Assembly (NCBI GenBank): GCA_949361645.1
Contig: OX442416.1
Coordinates: 2,596,146 to 2,660,145 of the forward strand
From: Spongilla lacustris
Taxonomy: Eukaryota; Porifera; Demospongiae; Spongillida; Spongillidae
Direction: 5' to 3'
Length of the DNA stretch: 64,000 nucleotides
Shown: piece by piece, positions 15,495 through 26,689 of the stretch
Numbering within the stretch: the stretch's first letter is position 1
How the letters are laid out: every line of letters begins with the position of its first letter
The notes under the pieces: generated by a model
Database searches by the model: none
What the model was told of the DNA's origin: nothing
The model's input: only the letters and a program-made list of their open reading frames with translations
Translations under genes and position numbers: made by a program

Positions 15495-15980
15495 GATTTT
15501 TGATGCAGTATGAAGAGTACAACTGATCTATACATTTAGGGAAAAAGTTGTAGGATTTGAATACGATTAATACCCGATTCTAGTACCAACTGATGTACCA
15601 TGGAATCAGCTGGACGTCAATGTTTTTGTTGGAAGCTTACTAGTAATACGTTTAAGCGATAAAAAGCTTCATGTTGGGTACGGATTTTTTTTTGTTTGTC
15701 TCTCCATTGGCAGTGGAAAGTCTTTGTGCAACAGCCTTCTTCCCGAGGCATTTGACCGCTTCAGCAGAACAGCTTCTAATGACATGTAGATATACACCTC
15801 TTGTTGGCACTACAATAGCATTATTGTACGTGACTGTATAGTCCATGTTATGCGTCTGGGAACGAGATTACGATAAGCAACCTTACCTCCTAAGGCCGGA
15901 TACGCAATTTGTCCCCAGTGCAACTGATCAGAATTATGATGATGTACAGTACAGTATCAATACCCAGACGTCCAAACGCG
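15495..15980. other. 5' flank of the disrupted arrestin copy
   Basis: The 38 bp before the arrestin start are identical to the leader of the intact copy. Beyond that I see no gene. A 64-codon minus frame at 15652-15846 is unrecognised. Confidence 0.5.
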
Positions 15981-17300
15981 GTAGCCTGATTCCTAATTTC
16001 AACATCATTGGTATCCTTTGGTCCTTCCCCAAGCTGACTCATCTGGCATGTGAATACTACATCTCATAGATGCTGCTGAAATCCAATTACCATCCTCAAT
16101 CTGTTCTCTGCTCCTAGGTGTGATCACCCTATTTGCCTCTGATAAAGCTCCTTCCATCTCCAAGTACCTAGCAGCTGGAGGAAATCTAACTGGTTTGAAG
16201 AAGGGTAAACCAGATTCCCGATAAAAGACCTATTGCAGTAGAAGAGGTGTTCAGACGCGTTACAAGCAAGTGTCTCTGTACTGTAACATAGAAAAGTGCA
16301 GCATCCTTTTTTCAGCCCTTCCAGTGTGGTGTTGCATGTCCTTCTGCCCCAAGTTCTGGGAGTGGAAGCATTGTACATGTCCTTTGTCAGGCCATTGATG
16401 ACCACTGGAAAGATGACAACTTTTTGGTCTGCAAAGTAGATCTAAGGAATGCTAGTATCTCGCCAGGCATTCTGGATGAATGTGTCCTCTACTTTCCAGA
16501 GATACTTCCTTGCCCCAACCATGGGTAAAGTGGTACCGGCTATGGCGAGCATCCATTTTTATGGCATCCATTGTGTCCATTGACACCTGAGCTTGGAGTT
16601 CAACAAGGAGACCCACAGGCACTTGGGCCACTGCTATTTTGCCTTCTGCTGCATAAGGAAGTTAAGGCTATTGCAGCAGACTGCCTTAACACTAGTTTTC
16701 ACCTAAATCAATGGTACATGGATGATGATGTACTAGCAGGACCACCATTGAGTGTTAGTAATGCTCGTGATATGATATTGGTCCTACCTAGGTCTTCAAC
16801 ACCTTCAAAATCTGAGTTCTTCAATAGATGCAATGGCTTCAAACCTTTCCCACTGGAGATAAAGACGTCTAATCTCGATATCCTGTATGGTGGTATATGC
16901 TGTGAAAAGGTTGTGTGCTTAGACTTCGGTTTTATTTATGCTAGACTGTCACCATATGAAGAGTTGATCATAATTCTCCCTCTGCATCGTGACAGGCAGT
17001 CAGGTATATGACACAGCTCATGTCGCCCGCCTGTGGGATATTGGCTATCCATCCAAGTCAAACTGATAGGCATGCGACTTTTTAGAAAGTCACATGCCTT
17101 CAGTGGTCAGCCCCATCATCTATGCGAATAGATCGTGAGCACTCCTCCCTTTGACTGTACTTCCTCTTATGCACAGATTTGTCACTCTAAGTATGGAAAT
17201 GCCATTCTGGCCCTTAGTCACTTCACTTCGTGGTTTATTCCGCTTCAATGCTATTTTTGTTCATGACAGAGTTAGCTTCATGATCAAGGACACAATCAAT
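15980..17300 (+). pseudogene. Decayed retroelement reverse transcriptase
   Basis: In order on the plus strand: a finger region around 16220-16290 (KRPIAVEEVFRRVTSKCL in broken frame), then the open stretch 16571-17011 with LGVQQGDPQALGPLLF and the catalytic-box region HLNQWYMDDDVLAG (a YxDD-type motif), then NLDILYGG. Stops and frameshifts interrupt both sides. This is the palm domain of a reverse transcriptase copying element RNA to DNA. It belongs to the same broad family as the C-terminal fragments at 12-13, 17.4, 52.5-53.5 and 62.3 kb. Confidence 0.82.
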
Positions 17301-17328
17301 TGAGGTAACTAAAGGGGTGAAAGATGTC

Positions 17329-17550
17329 TCAATAGCCTCCAAATATTTCTTTTTTCTTTTCATTCTCAGATGATAGGAGATCGAACAGAATCAGCAGTGC
17401 GCTAGAATACAACTGGGCATCAGTTTCCAAGACACAAATAGCAACTAACACCTCAGGAGACTTTGCAGCCCACACTCCCCTCACTCCGAGGTCAGCTACC
17501 GGACCAAGGCAGGACATCAGAATAATAAAGGCAAGTGGAGAAGTGCACAT
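17329..17550 (-). pseudogene. Retroelement C-terminal fragment, inverted
   Basis: Contains VADLGVRGVWAAKSPEV and a DTDAQ-like ETDAQLYSS, matching ADLGIRGVWTPQVEALF...DTDAPSH at 53.0 kb. Its strand is opposite to the adjacent reverse-transcriptase core, so this is either an independent insertion or a local inversion. Confidence 0.65.
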
Positions 17551-17726
17551 GGCATGGATGATGGTGTATGAACATGCGCATATGCACGGTACATCTAATA
17601 TTTATGTCAACTGATAGTGGAATCGGGTATTTTGTTAATCGTATTCATGACAATGCTAACGTAGTCCCGCATACTTTGTCCCTACACGTACAGATCAGTT
17701 GTACTCTTCATACTGCATCAAAAATC

Positions 17727-18701
17727 ATGGCGAAAAAGTTACTGGTACATCTGGACAGCCAAAAGGACTACGTCCTTCCGGCAGAAGTGACTGGATCGGT
17801 CGAGGTCGTGATGAATAAGTCCAAATCATGCGAGGCTATCACTGTCACATTGAAAGCATCTGCCCGCGTTTCCTGGTCAGAAGGTTCAGGCGACGACTGC
17901 ACATCTTACAGCTCCCGCGAGGACTATCTTGACGAGAAATATGTACTCTGGAACACGGAGCAGATCCCCAACAGGATCCTAGAACCAGGACAGTACGTTT
18001 TCCCATTTAAGTTCTCTCTTCCTAGAAAGCTCCCAAACTCGTTTCAAAGCACGTTTGGCGATATTAGATATTTTCTTGAGGCAAGGGTGCATCTACATCC
18101 GAGTCTGTTTGGTATTTTAATGTGTCAACCATCGATAGCTTACTCTCAGACTCAGTTTAAAGTTGTTGACACAGTTGACGCGAACCAACCAGCTCTTATG
18201 AGTCCCGCTCAGTACGAGGTCGAGATTCAGAAAAACTTCGTAACTTCCCATTTCCTAACCAGCGTCCCATACATGATATCTCTTCGGCTTTCAGTGGACA
18301 TCCCACGAAGAGGATTCTGTGTCGGAGAAAACATACCGCTAAACGTATTGCTGGAAAATCGTGGTGATAAAACCACCCGCTGTACGCTTGAAGCTGCTAT
18401 CGTGCGAAAAGCAACCTACAGTGCTCAAAGGAAGTCTAAGGAAAGTAGTGATAGACTAATTTTTGAGTCTTATCCGATGACTTTACAAGAAAGAACTACA
18501 TTCCAACAGGCGATTAATCTTACTGCGACATCTGATCCCAATTTGGCCAACTGTAGCATCATCAGTGTACAATATGGCGTGCTAATCAGAGTATTTTACT
18601 ACGTCGCGGTCGCTCCTCTTACCGTCGAAATCCCCATCACACTGGGCAATGTTCCATCTCAGTCCCTGGCAAAACAGCAGCCACCGCCTCCGTATTCTTA
18701 A
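17727..18701 (+). CDS. Alpha-arrestin domain-containing protein (ARRDC-like)
   Basis: Intact single-exon frame of 324 aa. The start at 17727 (MAKKLLVHLDSQKDYVLPAE) is chosen because the same Met and leader are conserved in the broken paralogue. The N-terminal arrestin sheet spans about residues 1-150 (YVLPAEVTGSVEVV; later ILEPGQYVFPFKFSLP, a family landmark). The C-terminal arrestin domain is about 170-305 (LRLSVDIPRRGFCVGENIPL; NCSIISVQYGVLIRV; APLTVEIPITLG). The tail ends KQQPPPPYS, a PPxY-type ligand for WW domains of NEDD4-family ubiquitin ligases. At 324 aa it is shorter than typical vertebrate ARRDCs because the tail is short with a single PPxY. Inferred role: adaptor for ubiquitin-dependent sorting of membrane proteins, possibly transporters. 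Confidence 0.93.
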   Translation: MAKKLLVHLDSQKDYVLPAEVTGSVEVVMNKSKSCEAITVTLKASARVSWSEGSGDDCTSYSSREDYLDEKYVLWNTEQIPNRILEPGQYVFPFKFSLPRKLPNSFQSTFGDIRYFLEARVHLHPSLFGILMCQPSIAYSQTQFKVVDTVDANQPALMSPAQYEVEIQKNFVTSHFLTSVPYMISLRLSVDIPRRGFCVGENIPLNVLLENRGDKTTRCTLEAAIVRKATYSAQRKSKESSDRLIFESYPMTLQERTTFQQAINLTATSDPNLANCSIISVQYGVLIRVFYYVAVAPLTVEIPITLGNVPSQSLAKQQPPPPYS

Positions 18702-18979
18702 CTGTCTGATCGTGCATCGCGATCGGTGAACTACATGTATATAGTTAATTGTTGCGTGTATACAAAACGTACTGCTAAGCATGCAATTGTACTATATATA
18801 TTATACATGTCAGTTTTGCATGCATGTTTGTTCGCGCGGCAGCAGACCTACATTGGCACTATAGTACAAATTTATATTATATAGCTAACACATCAGTCAT
18901 GCATACTTTAATAGTTAATGATAATTTTTGTACACGCAAAAACTATATATAGTTCACTGCATGATGCACGATCAGTCAG

Positions 18980-19120
18980 TTAAAAATACGGAGGCGGTGG
19001 CTGTTGTATACTGCCAGGGACTGAGATGGAACATTGCTCACTGCATGTGATGGGAATTTCGACAGTAAGAGGATTGGACGCGAACTGAGTGTAGGCCTTG
19101 ATTTGCACACTATACTGTAC
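18980..19120 (-). pseudogene. Alpha-arrestin 3' fragment
   Basis: Encodes VQYSVQIKAYTQFASNPLTV and then EIPIT...IQQPPPPYF followed by a stop: the last 46 residues of the arrestin protein. It ends at about 19120, next to a MITE beginning near 19130. Its 3' flank (acgcaaaaactatatatagttcactg) matches the flanks of the other two copies. Everything upstream of this C-terminal piece is missing. Confidence 0.85.
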
Positions 19121-19129
19121 AATACATGT

Positions 19130-19385
19130 ATATAAAAACATTCTCTCTGAGAAAGTTAGTGGTAATATAGGATTTGAAGGCAATAGTGGTGTAAAAAGGA
19201 AGGGAACAAGGGATTGGAGCGGATACAATAATTATTCCTATATTTAGCACTTTGTTAAATGGCATTATACAATTATGTTGCTATAAATATTTGTATCTCC
19301 TATCCCTTGTTCCCTTCCTTTTTACACCACCGTTGTCTTCAAATCCTATATATCACTAACTTTCTCAGAGAGAATGTTTTTATAT
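19130..19385. mobile_element. 256-bp MITE, TAGGATTTG family
   Basis: Long inverted arms from tataaaaacattctctctga inward for about 110 bp (gaaagttagtggtaatatag, then ggatttgaaggcaatagtgg), with the inverse at 19290-19385. It abuts and may have truncated the arrestin fragment. Confidence 0.85.
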
Positions 19386-19437
19386 CTTGTGTAATATGCA
19401 TGTATCAACAACCAAAACAACAAGTAAATAAACAGGG

Positions 19438-19556
19438 CTTCGCTATTGAGAAAGTGAGTGGTGGGATGTAGGATTGGTGGTCCAAATATCCTACATTTGC
19501 AAATAGGACTGTTATAGTTCTAGATCCTACTCCCTTTCACAATAGAGAAGTTTTTA
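19438..19556. mobile_element. Short relative of the TAGGATTTG MITE
   Basis: Inverted ends cttcgctattgagaaagtga and ctttcacaatagagaag. Internal gggatgtaggattggtgg resembles the 19130 and 27660 elements. Confidence 0.65.
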
Positions 19557-20990
19557 TTTTTAAAAATTGTATATGGGACAGTGTTCGAGAAAATTATACT
19601 TTGATAAAATGATGGAGGTTTGCCAAAGATTGAGATTTTTGTGTCTGAAAATCATAAAACAATTCAAATTTGACAGCACCCGCTTTATATCTCTGATCTG
19701 TGACGTCAAAAATAAAAATGGAAACAGCACTTCAGTGCTATTTGGAAAGATAAAATAGCAAAAGAGTGAACCCTACACCTACTGGACACACGTACATGTA
19801 CACGAATCACCATGTTGTGTACTTACACGAATCTACTTACACGAATCACCGTGTTGTGTAAACACGCAAGGCGACCAGTGGCGTAAGGCCTGTAACAGCA
19901 CTTTCTCCTGTCTGTTTGATAGATAGATCTACAATGTAGTCAAACTGTACTGCCGACTCTTAGTGACTAAGACATCACTCACTCGTTCCCATACTAGAAC
20001 CGCTTCAGCTCCGATAATAGGTTTATTGCATGCGCACTGGCAAAACATGCCGTACACTGCAAGATTTTTTTTTCTAGGGATAAAAAAGAAGTTGGCATCC
20101 ACTCCTCTCTCCTCTCCCCCTTCTTTTCTTCTCTCCCCTCCTCCCCTCCCCTCTTCTTTTCCCCTCCCCTCCTCCGCTTCTTTAATTTTCTCCCTCCTTC
20201 TCCTCCTCCTCCCCTCCTTCACTTAGTCTCCACCTACTTGCCCCCAATTGCAGCACAGCTGGAAACAAGATAGTAGACATTCTGTGGTGTACTCAGTCAG
20301 TGGTATTCCTTTCAGTTGTGGGCCACATATAAACTGAAATGGCAGGCAATCTGTTTGGTGTGAATGGCCAATTGCTTTAATCTGCACACCATGCATACAT
20401 AATCACATCAGGTACAGACATTTGTAGCGATTAATCCTAGAGATGAGGGTTTTGAATCCAGTTCCTTGTGTATGACATATGCAGCCTGGGGATGTGTGTG
20501 CTTTGCTTAAGTTAATCCTGATAAACCAGTTTTGGTAGCTGGTGATCCAATGGCGTGTTTACAGGCGGGGAAAATGGCATGCAATGCTATATGGTAAGGG
20601 CATATGTGGTCTGAGCATAAGTGATTGTGAAGTGATTTAATGGTGATAGCAAGTGCTTATGCTACTGTATTCCAAGGTGAAGCTTTGGGTTCACGACTCC
20701 GGACCCAAATATTGGTCATGCACAGGCCCATTTCTTGATGTCGGAGTTTTCAATTGGTGGCGTTCCGACTGAATTTTAGAAAGCGAGTCGGGTTCGACAA
20801 AAAAAAGTGTTCGAATTTCATGGAACCGGTGTTAAACGTACATGTAGTATTCTGTAATCACTTTCTGTTGCTAAAAGTTCGTATGGACGGTATGGTATAC
20901 AGACTGAATGTTTTCATTCGCGCGGTAATTAAACAAGTAGTCCCTGTATTGAAGCAAAACAATCTTGTGATCCCAGTCCGTGGGGGTCGA
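19557..20990. other. Unassigned, includes a CT-rich tract
   Basis: A pyrimidine-rich stretch at about 20098-20222 gives an artefactual Arg/Glu/Gly frame on the opposite strand. No gene, RNA or element was recognised elsewhere. Confidence 0.45.
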
Positions 20991-20994
20991 TTTG

Positions 20995-22230
20995 AACATA
21001 GATTAATAACCTTACGGAACGGGATTGGAAACGCTATATCCATTCCAATTCAACGCAATGTGTCATCATAGTTTCGCATGAATCTAATTACTTTTGCTCA
21101 GAGCGGTAGTGAAGAAGCAAGTCCAAACAGAGGCATCACAAGGTAAAAGAAGGGGATGATGATTTCCTAAACTTCCTAGATGGTTTTCTACCCTCGTAGT
21201 TGGTTCTTTTTGGGCATCGTTTAAACTTTGGGCTGTGTACGATGACAAAAGCGCGCGAAAAGCGGTGCGAAAGCGAATTACAATTTTTTCGTCAACTACT
21301 GTGGCAACAGGCAACATGATCAGGCAACGAAAGGTAGCGTCAGAGCAAGCACAGTGAATGTATGGAGACGTAGTGGTGGTTTCAAGACAACCAGTTTTAT
21401 AATCGTAAAGATCAATAGCTTCAAACGCAAAACTACGCTTAAAATACCTCCCGCCTTTCGACAATCCTTGTACCTTTACGGTTCAAGGTATCGGCCCCAA
21501 AAGTAGTTTTATAAGAAGAAGGAAGGGGGATGGGGGACGTGGTAGGATTGGAAAATCTCTTTACTTAGTGATAGCTAACTTGCACCCCTCGATATGCGAG
21601 CAAAAAATTAAATTTTTGTTTTTAAATGTTTCGACAAGGGAGGTTGTCAAAGAAGCTTAAGGCAAAAACGCCAATGCACTAACCTGACTGTCTCTATTGA
21701 CATTGACATCTGCATGAAAGCCAGGAGTGCTAGGCACCATCTAGAGCAGCAACTTAGTCAAGTTTTACTGTTGTGCAGACACTTCTTCCTCCATGCAGGT
21801 ACATGTAAGTTATTTTGGTATGCTTTTACATGTAAGTGATTTTGTTTAGGCAGATGTTTTGATGAAGGGCGAATGGTCGTGCACCACCCTTCCAGCTTAG
21901 ATGGGGCATGGGAAGCATCCTTATAGTGTGTTGAAAGAGGAGGGCTTTGTCTAAGGTTAGCTGGTCAAGCCCGCCTCTCTGCATGTCGGCAACCCTTCGC
22001 TCTAAACAAACTATATATATATCTATCCCCAAATTGGCTCTGCCTGGTTCTAGGTATTGTGTGCTGCTGAGTCTATTATGAGTAAATAAATGGTGTTTTT
22101 GGGAAAGAGTCTCATAGCCTGCCTATCGATTATAATTACGTCATACGCGCGAGCGAAACTATGATAATCGATTGGCAATGTATTGCGTTTCCAATCCCGT
22201 TCCGTAAGGTTATTAATCTATGATTTTTTG
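20995..22230. mobile_element. Element with inverted arms of about 100 bp
   Basis: The left arm at about 20995-21090 (tagattaataaccttacgga, cgggattggaaacg) recurs inverted at about 22125-22230. The intervening 1.0 kb has a minus frame at 21084-21464 that I do not recognise. The ends are not precisely placed, and no target duplication was identified. Confidence 0.6.
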
Positions 22231-22460
22231 GAGACTTTTTTTTTTTTTTTAACAATATAATTTGTAACTGATACAATTCTTTTGTGCACTGATCCTTGGT
22301 CGAATGCGATTTCATGTTTGTGCATGCCTCCGCAAAGAAAGTGTCATTAAGTTAGTATCATTAGTATGTCCATTTTGAAGCATTTCAAAAGTCCTGGACT
22401 ATGTAACTCATCGCCAGCATAAATTCATCCAAACAGACTGAACTGGTGTCCACAAGTTTG

Positions 22461-22561
22461 TAGTCTCGTACCCAGACCCAAATTTTCACAGCTGCGGATA
22501 GATTACATCACCGTATGTAACCATCCGCAGCTGTGAGAATATGGGTCTGGGTACGAGACTA
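22461..22561. mobile_element. 101-bp hairpin MITE, TAGTCTCG termini
   Basis: Near-perfect hairpin starting tagtctcgtacccagaccca and ending with its inverse; the internal arms pair cagctgcggat with atccgcagctg. The same terminal words (TAGTCTCGT, CCCAGACCC) reappear near 25383, 26680 and 40970. Confidence 0.85.
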
Positions 22562-22768
22562 TCGCTAGGATTGTTAATTAACAATACTTGATCCACGTCA
22601 TGGCACGCGAGACTATTGAATAAGCAGGTACTGTGGGTATTACTCGTGATCACTTCAGAGGTCCTTCACAGTTCAGATCATAACAGGTGAGCTACGCAAC
22701 TGCATGGCGTGGTAGGTACCAATTTAAGGGCGTAGAGTTTTTCGCTGGTCACACTCACAACAGCCGTA

Positions 22769-23941
22769 GGGTCAATTAAGTAGTGTTCGCCACCCGCGAG
22801 TACCGATATCGGTATTCTTACATATTAAAAAAAAAGGACGGGTAGTGCTTCAAACATACTTGGTTTCAAGAGATCCTCAGTCCTTATTCTACACTATTAT
22901 CGCTTCATTTCTCCAAAAAAGTGTTCCAAACAAAATAAAACAGTGGTTTTATCCAATTAAGCGTATTTCAGGTATAGTCGCCACCCCTGTTGGGCTTTCG
23001 CCACGTTGATTTTGGAGTGTTCGCCACCCCCTGTATTTCGTTATTGCGAAGTGTAGCAAAAGTGGTTTTTACATAGGACGTTGCTAAAACAAGTAAGCTT
23101 GTTCACTGTAGCCCTTTAAACGCCCTGGGAGTCTTTCTTTGCGATGCTAGTATTTTTTTGGATAGAACGGCTTCCATTTGTACATCCGTGGCTTGCAGTT
23201 AGTTAAAACATACAGATCCAAGGGCTCGAGTTGGCTCAAGCAACTGAACTGAGTTTAATTAGAAGGCCAGATACAAAAAGAAACCATTTGAAGCATGAAG
23301 TGTCAGGGGAAAAAAATATTTATGCACATCCCATTCTGTGTGTATGGGAAAGAAGGCCACGCCCCCATGGCGAACACTCCTTCCCAACATGAACAGCTTA
23401 CAGTACTTATATATAATTGGTAGCAAACATTTATAGGCCTAATGGTAGCTATTTTGACTATTCTCACTTCGTCATTTCAGAAAGTTTGAGTAGTCGCCAG
23501 GGGTGGCGACTACTGCTTAATAGCGTAATTTACGATTGGAGTCTCCGCCACCCACCCTAATTCCGAAGCTACTAAGTTTCATAACAAATAGAACTACATA
23601 TATTGTACAGAAATCACCACTCTTCTCTAATAACAAGATTTTAAACAGATCATGACTACGTATTTTACGGACAGCGACTTGCACCAGGTAAACTCACTTC
23701 CAATTGCGCGTTGTTTACCGCACCACTTTAGCCGAAAATTGAGGTAGCTTAGTTTTGGATTTTTTTTTTGTAAGAACCGAAATAACTAATAGAACTTCAA
23801 TTGTGGGCCGTAAACACAGACTCCATGTACTAATATTTCCATATTTTGCTGCGATATTAAAACGTCAGGTAAGCCCTAGCGCCGCGTTTGAAGTTAAGGG
23901 TGGCGAACACTCCCCCCTGGCGAAATTACCTTAATTTACCC
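22769..23941. mobile_element. 1.17-kb TA-flanked element with repeated TTCGCCACC words
   Basis: Termini gggtcaattaag...cttaatttaccc form an inverted pair flanked by TA on both sides. Subterminal and internal copies of (g)ttcgccaccc or its inverse occur near 22787, 22979, 23023, 23363, 23493, 23550 and 23900. No coding potential was seen. This organisation is typical of a non-autonomous DNA transposon whose transposase binds a repeated subterminal word. Confidence 0.7.
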
Positions 23942-25380
23942 TATGCGTGTGTTGCAATCATGTAGGCCTACATGTGTAGTTTTTGGGCTCGGTTGAGTGT
24001 TTCTTCATTTTTTGTTCACCTGTGGCGTCTGCTATACTTTCGTGAACTGCTAGTATTCTAGTATTGGTACTGCAAAAATACTGTTAGACCATGAACCATC
24101 CTCAACCCCCCCCCCCCCCCCCCCCCCCCTTCAGAACCATGCTATCATTTGCAATCGTGAGATCTGTTAGCCTGAGTTTGTGAGACTCTAGAGTGAATTG
24201 GCGATGTGGTGTAGGGTTTGAGGATGGAGCAGCCACTCCCTGCACACTAGCAACACACTGACATTTTAGCATGTTTTCTGTCCTATTTATTTTCACTGTT
24301 AGTAATGATATTCAATCTAAAAAGAAACATTATGTCATCAGCTCAGTAAGCTCAAGCTGACTGGCCATGGAGGTGGTTTGACCATATATGGCTAGGGGGC
24401 ATAATCATACTGATATGGGCTGTTCACCCAGTCATGTTACAGAAACGTCAGAGGGAGGGTATTTTACCTATAGGTTGAAACTTGGGTCAAGTCATGTGAT
24501 CAGGTGATGAAGATTTTCAGTCAGGTTCCTCCCACCCCTAGTTTATTCTTATGATGTACATAATGCTCGCTCCAACCCAATGTGACATAATTCGCACTTC
24601 ACTTCACTTGTTGACCACAATGCTGCCATGGCAAACTATTGAATGCAGCGGCAAAGTTGCCTGGGCCCCTCCCTCTCCTACACGTAGGGCTATTCACACA
24701 GTCATATTACAATGTTGACCCTAGGTTGATCTGTACATTGTCCGACAGTGCTTGCATGGCCGTAGGACAAGTCTGGGGATGTTCATTTGATGTGTGATAC
24801 AGGCCCTTCTCCCTCTTAACCCTTTGAACGCCAAGGGCATATTTATATACATGTATATGCACTTTAACGTCAGAAGTAGCTGCAGGAGCAGATGGCCTTC
24901 ATAGAGCTTTTAAGTGGGAGTTTGATGCATGGCTGCTTGTTCCTGAGGCCCGACTCATGGATGGTAATTCCCCTATTGGCCATCTAGCGCGATGGAAAAT
25001 GTACAATGGGCAATTTCCCATAATCGCAAAGCTTCTACTTCCCTCTCCCATCAACAAACGTGCACAAGAATTCCAATGATTTCTCTAATGTATCACATAC
25101 AAATAACAGGGAATTTGTAGTGCACATCAGTAGTAATTATCTGGAAACTCTCTGCTGCACTTTAGTTAAGTGGGTTACACATTCCTACTGTAGGAGTACT
25201 ACTGATGCACTTAGAAGCATCAGTAGTACTTAGAAGAGGGAATTTACCAAAATTCTACTTATAATAAGGTTACATACATGTATGTGCACATGTATCTCTT
25301 ATACAGGGTTTATGATCAATAAATTACTCAAAATCATAATCACATGACACATATAGTACAATGTCATGAGCATGGAATTA
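23942..25380. other. Unassigned, with poly-C tract and a hairpin
   Basis: A poly-C run at about 24107-24129 and a small hairpin at about 25194-25232 (agtactactgatgc / gcatcagtagtact). No gene was recognised. Confidence 0.5.
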
Positions 25381-25382
25381 AC

Positions 25383-26689
25383 TAGTCTCGTCCCCAGACC
25401 CTATACGTTGCGTATATGGGTCTGGCATCTCGAGTCGCAATGTGCCCTGTGGAATGTAAACAAACAATCATATCGATCCATCGCTTGACCACATCCGATG
25501 ATTATCGAATTTATTGGAGCTATGGCGGCAGTTTGGGCCAGGGTTTGGGCCCCTTTTTAGTGTTGCGGAGACTCAGACGTTTTGTTGACTTAGCGATACT
25601 GCCAGCCCACACGTACACCAATTGCTTGCTCGGCAAGATTTGGATCCTGCGATTCTTGCGAAGAAAGAGTTGGACAAAACCTATATATGTATATGTCACA
25701 CAGTTGTGCTACTTAGCCTTAGGTAAATAACGATGTCGACGACATAAAAAAAGGCTGAACGATGTGCCGTTTTGAAGATCAATTTAACCTCTCTAATAGT
25801 AGCAGCATCGACCATAGATGTGTGCATGCCGCTCAGTACGACAGGTTTGAAAAGAACTAACTCGCGCTAAAAATCGTCACCTTCTGTTTGTACTTCAAAT
25901 GTCTCCACTCTCAGCTCTCAGTCTGTCATCGCGAAACGCACAGTTCGTTCGACAGTATCCACTCAGTGTGGGTATAGTCTGACGTAGCCATACCCTCGCG
26001 CTTTGCGGAGGGTCTGGAGACATTGCCATACCACGATTACTTCCAACATATTAAAAGTTATTAAAGTTACCTTACGTTACGAGGAATGCGAGGAATGCAA
26101 TTATGTTACGGCACACGTGTACGATAGAAAGACGTACTGCGGCACATGTGGCTAGAGAACTACGTTATGCAAACCTTACAACTAATTAAAAGTGATAGTT
26201 GATTTTGAGAGCGGACCAGGCGTTTTTGCCATCCTACGGCTACCCACTGGTTGCGGAAAAGGTCTGTGCTATGGCCCATGGGTGCTTGCCTGGGATCCTC
26301 GACAGGATGGCTTTCGCGTCCGATCGTACAGCTCAGTGAGCTATACTTAAGTCTTGGCTGTCGCCATCTTGAACGCCTGTTGTCCGTAACATAATTGCAT
26401 TCCTCACATTCCTCGTTAACCTTAATAACTTTTAATATGTTGGAAGTAATCAGAACCGATTTGGTATGGCAATGTCTCCAGACCCTCCGCAAAGCGCGAG
26501 GGTATGGCTACGTCAGACTAGTGTGGGTCTGGGTCGAGCTAACTGCATATTTACACTCAGTGTGGGTCTGGATCAAGCCAATGGTGGCATATCTGTTTAT
26601 GACATAATACTACATGTACGTCATAATTAAACTGCGCGACCTATACGGGCGGATAAACATTGCGTCATATTGGTCTGGGAACGAGACTA
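25383..26689. mobile_element. Possible composite element with TAGTCTCG ends
   Basis: Starts tagtctcgtccccagaccc and ends tggtctgggaacgagacta, the same termini as the 22461 MITE. Flanking bases agree at only 6 of 9 positions (ggaattaac, attattaac), so it may be two separate partial ends. The better-defined 25975-26520 element sits inside it. Confidence 0.45.
25975..26520. mobile_element. 546-bp long-TIR element carrying a RecQ-like fragment
   Basis: Inverted arms of about 135 bp start tagtctgacgtagccatacc and include ctcgcgctttgcggagggt. Direct flanks are gtgtgggta and gtgtgggtc, an 8-of-9 match. That length and the long arms resemble Mutator-like (MULE) elements. The non-palindromic centre, read on the plus strand at about 26218-26305, gives FAILRLPTGCGKGLCYG, which looks like the Walker A region of a RecQ-family helicase. 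This suggests a captured gene fragment. The frame is not open outside this segment. Confidence 0.7.
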
